A stretch of 64,000 bases of DNA, taken from the NCBI GenBank assembly GCA_021769885.1, contig JAETSA010000002.1:124001-188000 (forward strand), read 5' to 3'. This document shows positions 7,929-17,026 of this stretch, in pieces. The notes below the pieces were generated by a model that saw nothing but the letters and a program-made list of their open reading frames with translations, ran no database searches and was not told the origin of the DNA. A program made the translations under genes and the position numbers. Source of the DNA: Bacillota bacterium. Lineage in GTDB: Bacteria > Bacillota > Clostridia > Oscillospirales > Acutalibacteraceae. Numbering within the stretch: the first letter of the stretch is position 1; each line of letters begins with the position of its first letter.

Positions 7929-9341
7929 TTGGCAACCAAAACAAATGAAAGTCAAATTTCCAAATACGGTCGGTATGTCGGCTACGGCATCGGCGCAGTC
8001 GGATTGGATTTGAGCTACGGTCTGTTTTACGGGTATCTTTCCAAATACCTGACGGATGTGCTTTTAATGCCCGCGGCATTCCTTTTGATTTTGACCCCGA
8101 TTGCCCGTATTTGGGACGGCATCAACGACCCGATTATGGGTACAATCGTAGACAGCACCAAAATGAAAATGGGCAAATACCGCCCGTGGATTATGATTGG
8201 TGCTTCATTAAACGCAGTGGTTTTGGCACTGCTGTTCACGAATCCCGGGATTCCGCTTGGGTCTGTGTGGCTGTATGTATATGTTGCGTTTATGTATATT
8301 GCCTGGGGAATGACCAATACGATGGCGGATATCCCCTATTGGAGTATGGTGCCGAGCTTCACGAACGACCCGAAAGAGCGCAACACCATTTCGACCATTG
8401 CCCGCACCTTCAGCGGTATCGGGCAGGGCATCATCACGATTTTCACACCGTATGCTTTGCTTTTGCTCGGTTCGGGCATCACCAAGGAAGAACGCAAGCT
8501 GAGCGCGCAGGGCTTCAGCCGTTGGGCAATTATTTGTGCGGTACTGCTCATTGTTTTTGCCGTGATTTGCGCAAGCGTCACCAAAGAGCGTCACGTTGTA
8601 TACAACAAAGACAAATTCAGCTTTAAAAAGCTGTTCAACGTGCTCAAAAGCAATGACCAATTGATTGTATTTATGCTGTTTGCGATGATTTCCAACGCGG
8701 GCTGGTACTTAACCAGTGGCGTGGGCATTTATTACTTTGAAAATGTGGAGGGCGACGTCACAAAGCAAAGTATGTTCGCCACCTTCGGTGCAGTCGGCTC
8801 ATTCCTCGGCTTGTTTGTCATTCCGATTATGCAAAAGAAATACACGCGCCGCACAATTTATCAGTTCTGCTTGGTTATGGTCATTGTCGGCTATGCGGCA
8901 ATGATTATCTGCGGACCGATTCTCCACCAAATGCTCCTGCTGTATATCGCGTATATTATCGCGTCCATCGGGATTGCATCGATGTTTGTCAACCAAACGG
9001 TTATGCTTGCGGACATTGTGGATTACGGCGAATACAAAACCGGCAAACGGCAGGAAAGCACCACTTTCTCGATGAAAGGATTTTTGCAAAAGATGGCGTA
9101 TACCATTCAGACAATCATCCTCTTTTCGGGGCTTGGGCTTTCGGGCTACGACGGTGCGGCAACGGTACAGACCGATGCCGCCAAAACGACAATCAGCGTG
9201 ATGACCTTTGTCATTCCGCCGATTCTCGTATTGATTTCGTTCCTGGTATTCTCTAAGAAATATAAGCTGTACGGGGAGCTTTCCGAAAAGGTGCAGTCCT
9301 TCGTCGCGGCACGTGAGGCAAAAATGGAGGAGGACGCATAA
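7929..9341 (+). CDS. GPH-family sugar:cation symporter (MFS), second copy
   Basis: A 470-residue carrier with the same family signatures as the symporter at 6023: RIWDGINDPIMGTIVDSTKMKMGKYRPW, NTMADIPYWSMVPSF and ADIVDYGEYKTGKRQES. The two are clearly different proteins, not a recent duplication. The start is taken as TTG at 7929, because CGGAG lies 8 bases upstream; the GTG at 7920 overlaps that ribosome site. The downstream phosphatase begins at the base after its stop codon, so the two are co-translated. Substrate unknown; probably a glycoside or uronide. Confidence 0.88.
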   Translation: MATKTNESQISKYGRYVGYGIGAVGLDLSYGLFYGYLSKYLTDVLLMPAAFLLILTPIARIWDGINDPIMGTIVDSTKMKMGKYRPWIMIGASLNAVVLALLFTNPGIPLGSVWLYVYVAFMYIAWGMTNTMADIPYWSMVPSFTNDPKERNTISTIARTFSGIGQGIITIFTPYALLLLGSGITKEERKLSAQGFSRWAIICAVLLIVFAVICASVTKERHVVYNKDKFSFKKLFNVLKSNDQLIVFMLFAMISNAGWYLTSGVGIYYFENVEGDVTKQSMFATFGAVGSFLGLFVIPIMQKKYTRRTIYQFCLVMVIVGYAAMIICGPILHQMLLLYIAYIIASIGIASMFVNQTVMLADIVDYGEYKTGKRQESTTFSMKGFLQKMAYTIQTIILFSGLGLSGYDGAATVQTDAAKTTISVMTFVIPPILVLISFLVFSKKYKLYGELSEKVQSFVAAREAKMEEDA

Positions 9342-10070
9342 ATGCGGATTCTGATTATCCGCCACGGCGACCCTGATTATTCCATAGATTCCCTGACGGA
9401 AAAAGGCTGGCGCGAGGCGGAATATCTTGCCGACAAACTCGAAAAAGAGCGCTTAGATGCGATTTACTGCTCCCCGCTCGGGCGTGCACGGGATACAGCG
9501 GGCTGTACCTTGAAGCGCACGGGAAAGACCGCCAAAACACTCGGATGGCTGCGGGAATTTCACGCGCCGATTTTTGATAAGAACACGAAAAAGCTTTGCG
9601 GTCCTTGGGATTTGATGCCTTCGTTTTTTACAAAGGTAGAGGATTTCTATCATCCCGAAAAATGGGTGGACACTGATTTTATGCGCTCCGGGCTGCGGGT
9701 AAAGCAGGAATACAACCGCGTCGGCAAGGGTCTTGACAAGGTTTTGAAGGCACACGGCTACGAACGGCACGGCAGATATTACAAAGCAGTACAGCCGAAC
9801 CGTGACACAATCGTATTCTTCTGCCATTTCGGCGTGGAATGCGTGATGCTCTCGCATCTTTTAGGCATCTCCCCTGTGCCCTTGTGGCAGGGATTTTGCG
9901 CCGCGCCAACCTCGGTCACGACGCTGTATACCGAGGAGCGCGAAGAAGGCATCGCCGCATTTCGCTGTGCCTCGTTCGGAGATATTTCGCATTTGTACGC
10001 AAAAGGCGAGCCGCCCGCATTCGCCGCACGATTTTGCGAGACGTTTGACTGTAAAGAGGAAAGACATTGA
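9342..10070 (+). CDS. Histidine phosphatase family protein
   Basis: This 242-residue cytoplasmic protein opens with MRILIIRHGDPDY, in which the RHG histidine is the phosphate-accepting residue of the phosphoglycerate mutase/acid phosphatase superfamily. YCSPLGRARDTA supplies the second phosphate-binding arginine, and FFCHFGVECVML holds the second catalytic histidine. It acts on a small phosphorylated molecule; sugar phosphates are plausible because the ATG abuts the stop codon of the GPH symporter. A ribosome site GGAGGAGG lies inside the end of that gene. A terminator follows. Confidence 0.88.
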   Translation: MRILIIRHGDPDYSIDSLTEKGWREAEYLADKLEKERLDAIYCSPLGRARDTAGCTLKRTGKTAKTLGWLREFHAPIFDKNTKKLCGPWDLMPSFFTKVEDFYHPEKWVDTDFMRSGLRVKQEYNRVGKGLDKVLKAHGYERHGRYYKAVQPNRDTIVFFCHFGVECVMLSHLLGISPVPLWQGFCAAPTSVTTLYTEEREEGIAAFRCASFGDISHLYAKGEPPAFAARFCETFDCKEERH

Positions 10071-10078
10071 TTTAGAAA

Positions 10079-10115
10079 GGACTGTAAAAGCTTTTGTTTT
10101 TACAGTCCCTTGTTT
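10079..10115 (+). terminator. Terminator after the histidine phosphatase
   Basis: Stem GGACTGTAAAA / TTTTACAGTCC with a short loop and a TTGTTTTTT tail. Confidence 0.9.
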
Positions 10116-10119
10116 TTTA

Positions 10120-10750
10120 AGCTTACGTAGGGACGCTATACTTTACAAACCGCTTAATGCTCCCTCTTAGAGGGTGATTCCCCACGGTGTGGGGAAATGT
10201 CCGCAGGCGAACACAATTCGCCCCTACGATGTAGGGAACGACCTCTGTGTCGTTCCGTAATTTTCATCAGACTTCCACGGTCGGGTGGGTGTAGGGCTCG
10301 TGCTTGTCCGCGCCGTTGGTGCGCTCGGGCGGATGAAGGCATCCGCCCCTACGGGGGTTGCGCATCACCGTTGGGGTTGTGTAAAATTCGACCGTGCGCG
10401 GGCGATTCGTGAATCGCCCCTACAAGGCGGTCGTTGTTTAGCACATCGTAGGGACAGCCCGGGCTCGCTGTCCGTTTTGAAGAATGACCGATTTGTACCA
10501 AACGTAGGGGCATCCGCCCCTACGGGGGTTGCGCATCACCGTTGGGGTTGTGTAAAATCCAACCGTGTTCGGGTCGTCGAGACGCCGACCCCTACGGGAT
10601 AATCCGTAGGGCGGGAGCTTGCTCCCGCCGTTGGGTTCTGCAAATTCCTACCGTGCTCGGGCGGGCGTGGAAACCCGCCCCTACAGGTTGTGCTCCGCCG
10701 TTGGGTTGTGCAGATTTTGCGGAACGACACTTAAGGTCGTTCCCTACAGT
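10120..10750. repeat. Intergenic block of modular palindromic repeats (block B)
   Basis: No gene is credible here. At least seven hairpins follow one another, including GGAACGACCTCTGTGTCGTTCC (about 10236-10257), GGGCGATTCGTGAATCGCCCC (about 10400-10420), GGCGGGAGCTTGCTCCCGCC (about 10610-10629) and GGGCGGGCGTGGAAACCCGCCCC (about 10659-10681). The linker CGCATCACCGTTGGGGTTGT is repeated exactly at about 10361-10380 and 10531-10550. The linker sequence is conserved while the hairpin arms change in a complementary way. Confidence 0.85.
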
Positions 10751-10753
10751 ATA

Positions 10754-10789
10754 AAAACAGGCTTCCCGTTACTGTGGGAAGCCTGTTTT
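10754..10789. terminator. Terminator of the glycan-phosphatase gene
   Basis: Perfect 14-bp stem AAAACAGGCTTCCC / GGGAAGCCTGTTTT with an 8-base loop. It lies 25 bases after the stop of the minus-strand metallophosphoesterase and may also shield the repeat block. Confidence 0.85.
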
Positions 10790-10814
10790 CTTTCTGCTTT
10801 TTCTTTCCGCTATT

Positions 10815-11984
10815 CTATTTATTGTTCTTTTTGCAGACTGCGTAGGCAAGACCTGCAATTGCCGCCGTACCTGCGGCAATACCGAGCTTTTTGAGCGTCG
10901 GCAATACGGATTCTACGCTTGGCGGGGCATAGGAATACAGCAGATATTTCGGCTTATTCTGTATGTCCTTCGCACTGAACAAGTCTCTATACAAAAGAGT
11001 GTGCGTGGAAAAGGTATTCGGATTTTGTTCATCCAAGTCAATCAAACGCACGCCGCGGTTGAGGCGCGGACCGTACACGTTAAAGCCGCATCCTTGTGTA
11101 TAGCCAAGCAGCATATTGCCGTGTTTGCCCACAAAGCTGTTGTTGTGGTCGTGCCCGAAGAACATCGCAAGCGTATCGCCTTTTTCCGCAACCGCCGCAA
11201 ACTCGCCGCTGTTTTCGGCAGGCGTTGCGGGCGTTTCCAACAGGAAGTCGCAATTGCCCTTTTGCAGAAATCGCGCATCAATATCGTAATACTTACCGTA
11301 ATGCTCCCGAAAGCCCTGTGCATGCGGCTTTTGGGATTTCGGCACCTCTTTTAACAAATCCCACATTTCAGGCACGGGAATGTGCTGAAACAGAATCGAG
11401 GGCACATAGCCGCCTTCGGTTTCTTTTAAATGCTCACGCACAGTGCGGTACCATTCGATCTGCTCCGCCGTAACGCTTGCACATTTGCCGTCGAGCGTGG
11501 TGGAAAGCGAATCCACCAAATACAGATTAAACAAAAGCTTTTCGCCGTCGTGCGAACGGATATTGAGATACTGATTGCAAAGCCCGGGAAGGCTCGGGTC
11601 ACCCGCAACAGCGATACAATTTTTATGCGCACGGTACATCTCCAACTGTTTTTCTTTCGGAATGCCAAACGCCTGATCATCGTGGTTGCCGAACACAAAG
11701 GTAAACGGGATATTGCGTTCTTCTAAAGGCGCAATCAAATTGTCAATTGCTTTTTTGTAATTCGCCGTGCGGTCGCCCGCAAGGAAGCTGACGCCGTAAC
11801 CCTTGAACTGGTCGCCTGTGAACACGACCAAATCGGGTTTTGCTTCATCAAGCGCCGCCCTTAAAAACGCCAGAGTATCTTTAGAGGTTACCTGTGTATC
11901 CTGCGTATCGGCAATCTGCATAATACGGAATTTGCCGTCCGCGCGGAAAAACAAGTCCTCTGTTTTGCCAAGTGGAGTCGTCAT
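10815..11984 (-). CDS. Membrane-anchored calcineurin-like metallophosphoesterase
   Basis: The protein has 389 residues. Metallophosphoesterase motifs run in order: IMQIADTQDTQ (metal-binding Asp, with Gln in the place of the usual His), VVFTGDQFKG, TFVFGNHDDQ, ILFQHIPVPEM and MFFGHDHNNSF. This pattern resembles the PhoD/purple-acid-like branch and cyclic-nucleotide or phosphoester hydrolases. Near the C terminus IAAGTAAIAGLAYAVCKK forms one membrane segment with a basic tail. The ATG at 11984 has AGGCGG at good distance; the GTG three codons upstream does not. It is 16 bases after the PAP2 gene, so the two form a pair under the promoter at 12688-12716. Substrate unknown. Confidence 0.83.
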   Translation of the reverse strand: MTTPLGKTEDLFFRADGKFRIMQIADTQDTQVTSKDTLAFLRAALDEAKPDLVVFTGDQFKGYGVSFLAGDRTANYKKAIDNLIAPLEERNIPFTFVFGNHDDQAFGIPKEKQLEMYRAHKNCIAVAGDPSLPGLCNQYLNIRSHDGEKLLFNLYLVDSLSTTLDGKCASVTAEQIEWYRTVREHLKETEGGYVPSILFQHIPVPEMWDLLKEVPKSQKPHAQGFREHYGKYYDIDARFLQKGNCDFLLETPATPAENSGEFAAVAEKGDTLAMFFGHDHNNSFVGKHGNMLLGYTQGCGFNVYGPRLNRGVRLIDLDEQNPNTFSTHTLLYRDLFSAKDIQNKPKYLLYSYAPPSVESVLPTLKKLGIAAGTAAIAGLAYAVCKKNNK

Positions 11985-12000
11985 AGCCTGCACCGCCTAA

Positions 12001-12654
12001 TCAGTTTGCTTTTTCCTTTTTGCCGAATTTCTTAGCAAAAAATGCATCCACCTTTTGCCCGACGTGCTTGTCAAACAACGGATATACGAATTTTGCAATC
12101 AGGAAATAGGCAATCACGGCATATGCTATACCCATCAGCGCACCAAACAGCACGTCGGTCGGGTAATGCACCATCAAATAGTTACGGGAGAAGCCGATTA
12201 AAATCGCCAAAACAAACGCGGGCACGCCGACTTTCCATTTTTTGTTCAGCAAAATTGCCGTTGCCGCCGCAAAGGACGAGGATGTGTGCCCGGAGGGGAA
12301 CGAAAAACTGGACGGCAGAGACACCAACAAATCCGGCTTACCGTCCACCACGGGGAAAGAAGCATACAAATCCGCAAACGGCTCAAAGTTGAACGGACGC
12401 ACACGTGCGAATATGTTTTTGAGCGTCAAATCATTGACAAGAAGCATCACGATGAGCGCAAACGCCATTGTCACGCCGACCTTGCGGTATTTTTTGGAGA
12501 ACAGGAATACCACAGCGAGTAAAATCCAAAAAAAGCCGCCCTCGCCGAGAAATGTGATCATCGGCATAACCACATCTAAAAATCCGCACCAAACGTGCTC
12601 TTGTATCCACTGAAAGGCCGAATGGTCAAACGCGGAAAATACACTGAAATCCAT
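12001..12654 (-). CDS. PAP2-family membrane phosphatase
   Basis: This 217-residue integral membrane phosphatase has about six hydrophobic segments and the three acid-phosphatase motifs: KNIFARVRP, SFPSGHTSSSF and SRNYLMVHYPTDVL, with the catalytic histidines in the second and third. Family members dephosphorylate lipid pyrophosphates or phosphatidic acid. Next to a flippase and glycosyltransferase cluster, recycling of undecaprenyl pyrophosphate (BcrC-like) is a fair guess but not proven. It has its own promoter starting just after DUF2142. Confidence 0.92.
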   Translation of the reverse strand: MDFSVFSAFDHSAFQWIQEHVWCGFLDVVMPMITFLGEGGFFWILLAVVFLFSKKYRKVGVTMAFALIVMLLVNDLTLKNIFARVRPFNFEPFADLYASFPVVDGKPDLLVSLPSSFSFPSGHTSSSFAAATAILLNKKWKVGVPAFVLAILIGFSRNYLMVHYPTDVLFGALMGIAYAVIAYFLIAKFVYPLFDKHVGQKVDAFFAKKFGKKEKAN

Positions 12655-12687
12655 AAGATTACCTCCGTAATACAGTAATTTGTTTCC

Positions 12688-12716
12688 ATTTTAATCGGCA
12701 ATATAGAAAATGTCAA
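12688..12716 (-). promoter_or_regulatory. Promoter of the PAP2-metallophosphoesterase pair
   Basis: On the minus strand TTGACA (12711-12716), 17-base spacer, TAAAAT (12688-12693), followed by a GGAGGTAATC ribosome site before the ATG at 12654. Confidence 0.8.
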
Positions 12717-12720
12717 GTGC

Positions 12721-14796
12721 TCACCAAGTCAGCATAATTGCACGGAATGCATCCACAATATAGAAGATATTGGTTACGACCAAGGAGACCGTCAGGAACT
12801 CGGTGATGCTTTTGCGATGTGTCAGCGCCGAATTGCGAAGCGAAAGCAAAATCAGCGGCAAAATCGGAATGATATAGCGCGTCTGCAAGCCTTCAATTGC
12901 AATTGCGTCAATCGGCGTCCACAAATATGAGGCCGCGCAGAAACCGGCGATTGTCAGCAGTACCACGGGAATCATAAAGCACCTGTCCGTGTTACGCATT
13001 TGCAAAGGCGAAAGGCTGTCGTCCTCACGAACGGAAGAAAGCATCAGCAGGGAGCCGAAGAACAGCGCAAAGGATTTTTCCACCTTCAAATTCACCCACG
13101 CCATATCCGAGCCAAACAGAGAATAGAACCAGGTTTCTTTAGATTGGAAATAGGCGTTGACCCAAAGAGCAATAAAGCCTTTCGTATTGGTGAAAACATC
13201 GCTTACGGTGAAGGTCTTCGCGGCTTCGGTCGTACTGCCCGCATCGCTGATTCTTGACAAATTAAAAATCAGCATAAAGGCAACCGCACTGACTGCCGCC
13301 GCACCGACGGTAAGCCATTTCTTGTTTTTCGGGAGCTGTTTATTCCAAAATACAATCGGCAAAAGTCCCGCCAGCAACACATACACGCCCGCTTTCGGCG
13401 CGCAGAATACCATCAGGCAGACAAGCAGTGATGCAATATCCGTAATGCGGATTCGTTTGGCACGGTAAGCAAGGTCGAAACAGGTCGCAACATAATAAAA
13501 TGCAAATGCGATAATGACGGAGTCATAGGAATAGGACGCGACCTGCTGTAAAGTCAACGGCAACAGTGCTGTCGCAAACAGTATATTTTTGCCGAAAGGC
13601 ATTTTGCGAACCGCCAGCATACCGAGAATTGCAAACAGCAGCAAATTCATCATCCGCCCCAAATAAAATGTCGGAACGGAGTTTAAATGCAAAAGTCTGC
13701 CGAGGGCAATACCGATGCCCGCAGGTGTGTAACAAACATAATTGCCGCTGATGCGCTCGCTTGTGTACAGCACCATTTCTTCGCTCTCCGCCGCGCCCAA
13801 CACATTGTTGATTGCAGTGGCATAAGAAGAAGTCGAGGGCTTGTAGTGCTTGCCGTTAAAGTTTGAGAAAATGCCCTGATAATCGGTATCACACGCACGA
13901 ACATACAGCTGTATATCGGGATTGTCCGCTTTTTCCTGTGTAAAGGTCAGTGCGTTTGAAACACGGTAGGCGGTATAATAATGGACGGTTTCATCCGGCA
14001 CGGTGAACGGTGTCATCAACGCCGTATAGCCGATGCCCATAATCAAGACAGTTACCAAGAACAGAATATGTTTTTTCACACGGAACACATAAGCGCAAAA
14101 ATAGATGACGGTAAACGCCGCCAACAGTCCTGCGGAAAAAGCGGCGAACAGCAGACAAATCATTGTATATGCAGGAGAGATTGCGTAAAAAGCCAAATCC
14201 TGTGAAAGTGCCTCGCCGTCTGACAGCAGAGTGCCTTCTTTATAATAATCACGGTTGGAAGCTTCAAAGCAAATACCGGAATTCTTCGGCAGATTTCCGG
14301 TTATCTCCAAGGTATAGACCTGCCCGCGCACACCACCCGAAATCACCGTATCCAAGGAGTGCCAAAGCCAACCGAACCAAAGCGCGTCGTTAAGCAGTTC
14401 TTCGTCCAGTTCATAAACGTCTAAGGTGTTTCCGGCACTGTCTTTGAGGGTAACGGTCATTTCGCCTTTGACGCGAATCCAGTTGCCGTCGCCGTTTTTT
14501 TCCATTTGGCGGTCACGCTCCGCTTGTTTTTCGTCGGTAAAGCCTAAGAAAAACTCATAGGCGGAAACGGAATCCTTCGCGGTAAAGGTTTGCGTCAGAG
14601 TAAAATCGCCGTCCGGCAGGACGATTTTTGTATCCCTGTTTTTGGACGCCGCAGAATAATAGATTGCCTCGGGCTTTGCGGCTTCGGGTTTGACATAAAA
14701 TTGAAATACCAGCCCTAAGAATGCGGAAAGCGCAAAAAACAGGGCGAAGAAAACTGCCAAAACCTGCCAGAGCGGTTTGCGTTTTTCGGTGTGCAT
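12721..14796 (-). CDS. DUF2142 family large membrane protein
   Basis: A 691-residue protein with an N-terminal membrane helix (about 10-32), an exported region of about 180 residues, then some ten further membrane segments. MTPFTVPDETVHYYTAYRVS after the second block is the usual DUF2142 landmark: an acidic PDE..H motif in the first outside loop, as in GT-C-type lipid-linked sugar transferases. The family is often found with DUF2304 and GT2 proteins in surface-polysaccharide clusters, as here. Its enzymatic role is not established; a glycosyltransferase of the GT-C kind is likely. The start codon overlaps the end of the DUF2304 gene. Confidence 0.87.
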   Translation of the reverse strand: MHTEKRKPLWQVLAVFFALFFALSAFLGLVFQFYVKPEAAKPEAIYYSAASKNRDTKIVLPDGDFTLTQTFTAKDSVSAYEFFLGFTDEKQAERDRQMEKNGDGNWIRVKGEMTVTLKDSAGNTLDVYELDEELLNDALWFGWLWHSLDTVISGGVRGQVYTLEITGNLPKNSGICFEASNRDYYKEGTLLSDGEALSQDLAFYAISPAYTMICLLFAAFSAGLLAAFTVIYFCAYVFRVKKHILFLVTVLIMGIGYTALMTPFTVPDETVHYYTAYRVSNALTFTQEKADNPDIQLYVRACDTDYQGIFSNFNGKHYKPSTSSYATAINNVLGAAESEEMVLYTSERISGNYVCYTPAGIGIALGRLLHLNSVPTFYLGRMMNLLLFAILGMLAVRKMPFGKNILFATALLPLTLQQVASYSYDSVIIAFAFYYVATCFDLAYRAKRIRITDIASLLVCLMVFCAPKAGVYVLLAGLLPIVFWNKQLPKNKKWLTVGAAAVSAVAFMLIFNLSRISDAGSTTEAAKTFTVSDVFTNTKGFIALWVNAYFQSKETWFYSLFGSDMAWVNLKVEKSFALFFGSLLMLSSVREDDSLSPLQMRNTDRCFMIPVVLLTIAGFCAASYLWTPIDAIAIEGLQTRYIIPILPLILLSLRNSALTHRKSITEFLTVSLVVTNIFYIVDAFRAIMLTW

Positions 14797-15155
14797 TACG
14801 ATTCCTCCCCTTTTTCTGCATCCTCTAATTCTTTTTCACGAATCGCAACGTTCTGAATCGTAGATTTCAGCTTTTGCTTTAAGTAAGACACCTCTAAAGA
14901 GAGTGAAAACAGCTTCACAATCACCACAAAAATCACCGCCAAAAAGACAAAATTCGACGGCGACCGAATCCCGAGCAGATGTGAAAGAAAATCGGGAATC
15001 TGCGGAAAAATACTGATAATGACAAGCGCGGTGCTTGCAAATATCCAATAGATTGCGTCTTCAATTTCCATTTGTGCACGGCGAATGCGGCGCAGCACAT
15101 ACAGGCACGCCAACACACACACAACAATCAGCGAAATGCGCAAGGTCAGACTCAT
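14796..15155 (-). CDS. DUF2304 family small membrane protein
   Basis: 119 residues with three hydrophobic segments (about 5-21, 36-57, 70-92) and a charged, coiled tail, the usual plan of DUF2304. The family travels with polyprenyl-phosphate glycosyltransferases and flippase genes and is thought to help them in the membrane. The gene overlaps its GT2 neighbour by four bases upstream and DUF2142 by one base downstream, so all three are tightly coupled. Confidence 0.88.
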   Translation of the reverse strand: MSLTLRISLIVVCVLACLYVLRRIRRAQMEIEDAIYWIFASTALVIISIFPQIPDFLSHLLGIRSPSNFVFLAVIFVVIVKLFSLSLEVSYLKQKLKSTIQNVAIREKELEDAEKGEES

Positions 15156-15862
15156 ACTTCATCCCCCTGTAGCTCCAGCGGCTTGCGAAACCACTGAATA
15201 AAGAAAATAGACACGCACATTCTGGTCATATATTTCATAGACCGTGCAAAAGTCAAATAGCTTTTGCCTGCGGTACGCTCCAGCATTTCAACCTGCGTTT
15301 CACCGATTTTGGCACCGCAGCGCAAAAGAAAGGTCAGCGTGTCGGGCTCAGGTCCAAATTCATAGGAACGCGCGTGCAGCTTCATCATACGGCGGTTGTA
15401 AAGGCGCATACCCGAAGTCGGGTCCTTGACCGTTTGATGCGCCGTGATGCGCATTGCCGCAGAAATTACATTACTGCCGAGCATTCGCAGTGTTTTGGGC
15501 TTCTTTTTTTCAACAAAGCGAGAGCCGATGACAATATCATACCCGCCCTGTTCCATACATTCCAGCATTTCGCCGATGTATTTTGCGTCGTGCTGACCGT
15601 CACCGTCATATTGGATAGCGCAGTCATAGCCGCTGTAGTATGCATATTTCATACCCGCCTGAAATGCCCCCGACAGCCCGATATTTTCAGGCAAATCCAA
15701 AAAATTGAAGCCGTTTCGCATACAGACCTTTGCGGTATTATCTGTAGAACCGTCGTTCACAACGATGTAATCGTACTGCGGGTAGTTCTCGAGAATATTG
15801 CGTACCACGCGCTCAATGCTTTCCCCCTCGTTATACGCGGGAATAATCAAAATTGTTTTCAT
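15152..15862 (-). CDS. GT2 family glycosyltransferase (polyprenyl-phosphate sugar synthase-like)
   Basis: 236 residues with the GT-A fold signatures IIPAYNEGESIERVV, VVNDGSTDNT, and the metal-binding QYDGDGQHD. DPTSGMRLYNRRMM matches the dolichyl/undecaprenyl-phosphate mannose or glucose synthase subgroup. It lacks the C-terminal membrane segments some members have; the DUF2304 protein encoded next may provide them. It probably loads a sugar from a nucleotide donor onto undecaprenyl phosphate. Part of the glycan operon. Confidence 0.92.
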   Translation of the reverse strand: MKTILIIPAYNEGESIERVVRNILENYPQYDYIVVNDGSTDNTAKVCMRNGFNFLDLPENIGLSGAFQAGMKYAYYSGYDCAIQYDGDGQHDAKYIGEMLECMEQGGYDIVIGSRFVEKKKPKTLRMLGSNVISAAMRITAHQTVKDPTSGMRLYNRRMMKLHARSYEFGPEPDTLTFLLRCGAKIGETQVEMLERTAGKSYLTFARSMKYMTRMCVSIFFIQWFRKPLELQGDEV

Positions 15863-15871
15863 AGATTCCCC

Positions 15872-17026
15872 CTATTTATCTTCGAAAATGCGCAGGATAC
15901 GCTCGGCGGTTTCCGGGAAGGTACAGCCGCAATCGTGATAACTCGCTTTGGCAAGCGCGCAAAATGCAGAACGGTCTTGAATCTGCAAGGCACGCAAAAC
16001 GCCTTCTTCCACAGCCTCTGCGCTGTTTTCCTTTAACAGGATTCCCGATTCGCCGTCGGAAATAATCGGCGAAACGCCGGGCACATCGGTCGCAACCACC
16101 ACGGAATCGCAGACAATCGCTTCTAAGACCGAGGTACAGAAGCCCTCCGAATCTGACGGCAACAGATAAAAATCGCTTTCCCGATGCAAGGCGATTGCCT
16201 GCGCATAAGGCACAGCGCCGAGAAACAGGATATGCTCCGTCTGCTTTTCCGCAAGCGTTTCGAACAGTGCGCCGTCCCCCGCGACAATCAAATACGGATT
16301 TTGTTCTGTTTTCCTGCCGGCACGCAGAAAACCGTCCACCGCACTTTTCGCGCCTTTTTCGGCAACCAACCGCCCGATAAACGAAAAGACGGGCGCCTCT
16401 TGCGGAATGTTATATTTTTCACGGAAAGAAATCCCCCGAGCCGCAAGCAAAGCTTCTATTTCCGCTTCGGGCACAGCGTTATATAAAATGCCTTTCGCGG
16501 AAATTCCGAAGTGCGAAAGCCAACGGCAGGCGGCATCGGACACGCCGTAAAAATCGGTGCAATATCTTTTCAACAAAGCAGTAATGCCGTGCTCATACCA
16601 GCCGCAAAGCAAATCAAGCGGCTTTGCGCCCATTTTTAAATGTGCAGAACCGTGTTCAATCACAATAGACGGAATCCCGTGCTTACGGGCAAATTTTGCG
16701 CCGATGAGCGAATGGAAATAAAACCGCGTATTGATGATAACTGCATCGTATTTTTCGAGAGCCAGCTTTTGAAATAAATCACGGTATACACTGTTTTTCT
16801 TCGGAATCGGCAATCTGCCGTTTAAAAGCGGAAAACACGGCAGTGCGTATACCTTGATTCCCTCTTCGGAGCACGAATATCCCGGCGTTTGCTCTGTATT
16901 GGCGGTGACCACCGTAACCTGATGCCCCATACCAATCAGTTCGCGGGCAAGGTTGTAGGTGTAACGCTCCACACCGCCCATATGCGGCACATATAATGCA
17001 GAAAAGAAGCAAAAATGTTTACCCAA
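15872..17026 (-). CDS. GT4 family glycosyltransferase
   Basis: 384 residues, two-Rossmann (GT-B) plan. The N-terminal acceptor domain includes MGGVERYTYNLARELIGMGH. The donor domain has FSFIGRLVAEKGAKSAVDGF and the E-x7-E signature DSEGFCTSVLEAIVCDSVVV. Retaining enzyme using a nucleotide sugar; the product is likely a repeat unit of a surface glycan. It overlaps the flippase gene by eight bases and is followed by the GT2 gene after nine bases. Confidence 0.93.
   Translation of the reverse strand: MGKHFCFFSALYVPHMGGVERYTYNLARELIGMGHQVTVVTANTEQTPGYSCSEEGIKVYALPCFPLLNGRLPIPKKNSVYRDLFQKLALEKYDAVIINTRFYFHSLIGAKFARKHGIPSIVIEHGSAHLKMGAKPLDLLCGWYEHGITALLKRYCTDFYGVSDAACRWLSHFGISAKGILYNAVPEAEIEALLAARGISFREKYNIPQEAPVFSFIGRLVAEKGAKSAVDGFLRAGRKTEQNPYLIVAGDGALFETLAEKQTEHILFLGAVPYAQAIALHRESDFYLLPSDSEGFCTSVLEAIVCDSVVVATDVPGVSPIISDGESGILLKENSAEAVEEGVLRALQIQDRSAFCALAKASYHDCGCTFPETAERILRIFEDK

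Noticed and set aside
7748-7948. 66-codon frame between the two symporters
   Set aside because: Runs through a terminator hairpin and a promoter; low-complexity Lys/Phe sequence.
10120-10750. CRISPR array in the 10.1-10.75 kb block
   Set aside because: Units have no regular spacing or constant repeat; the similarity is in linkers between variable hairpins.
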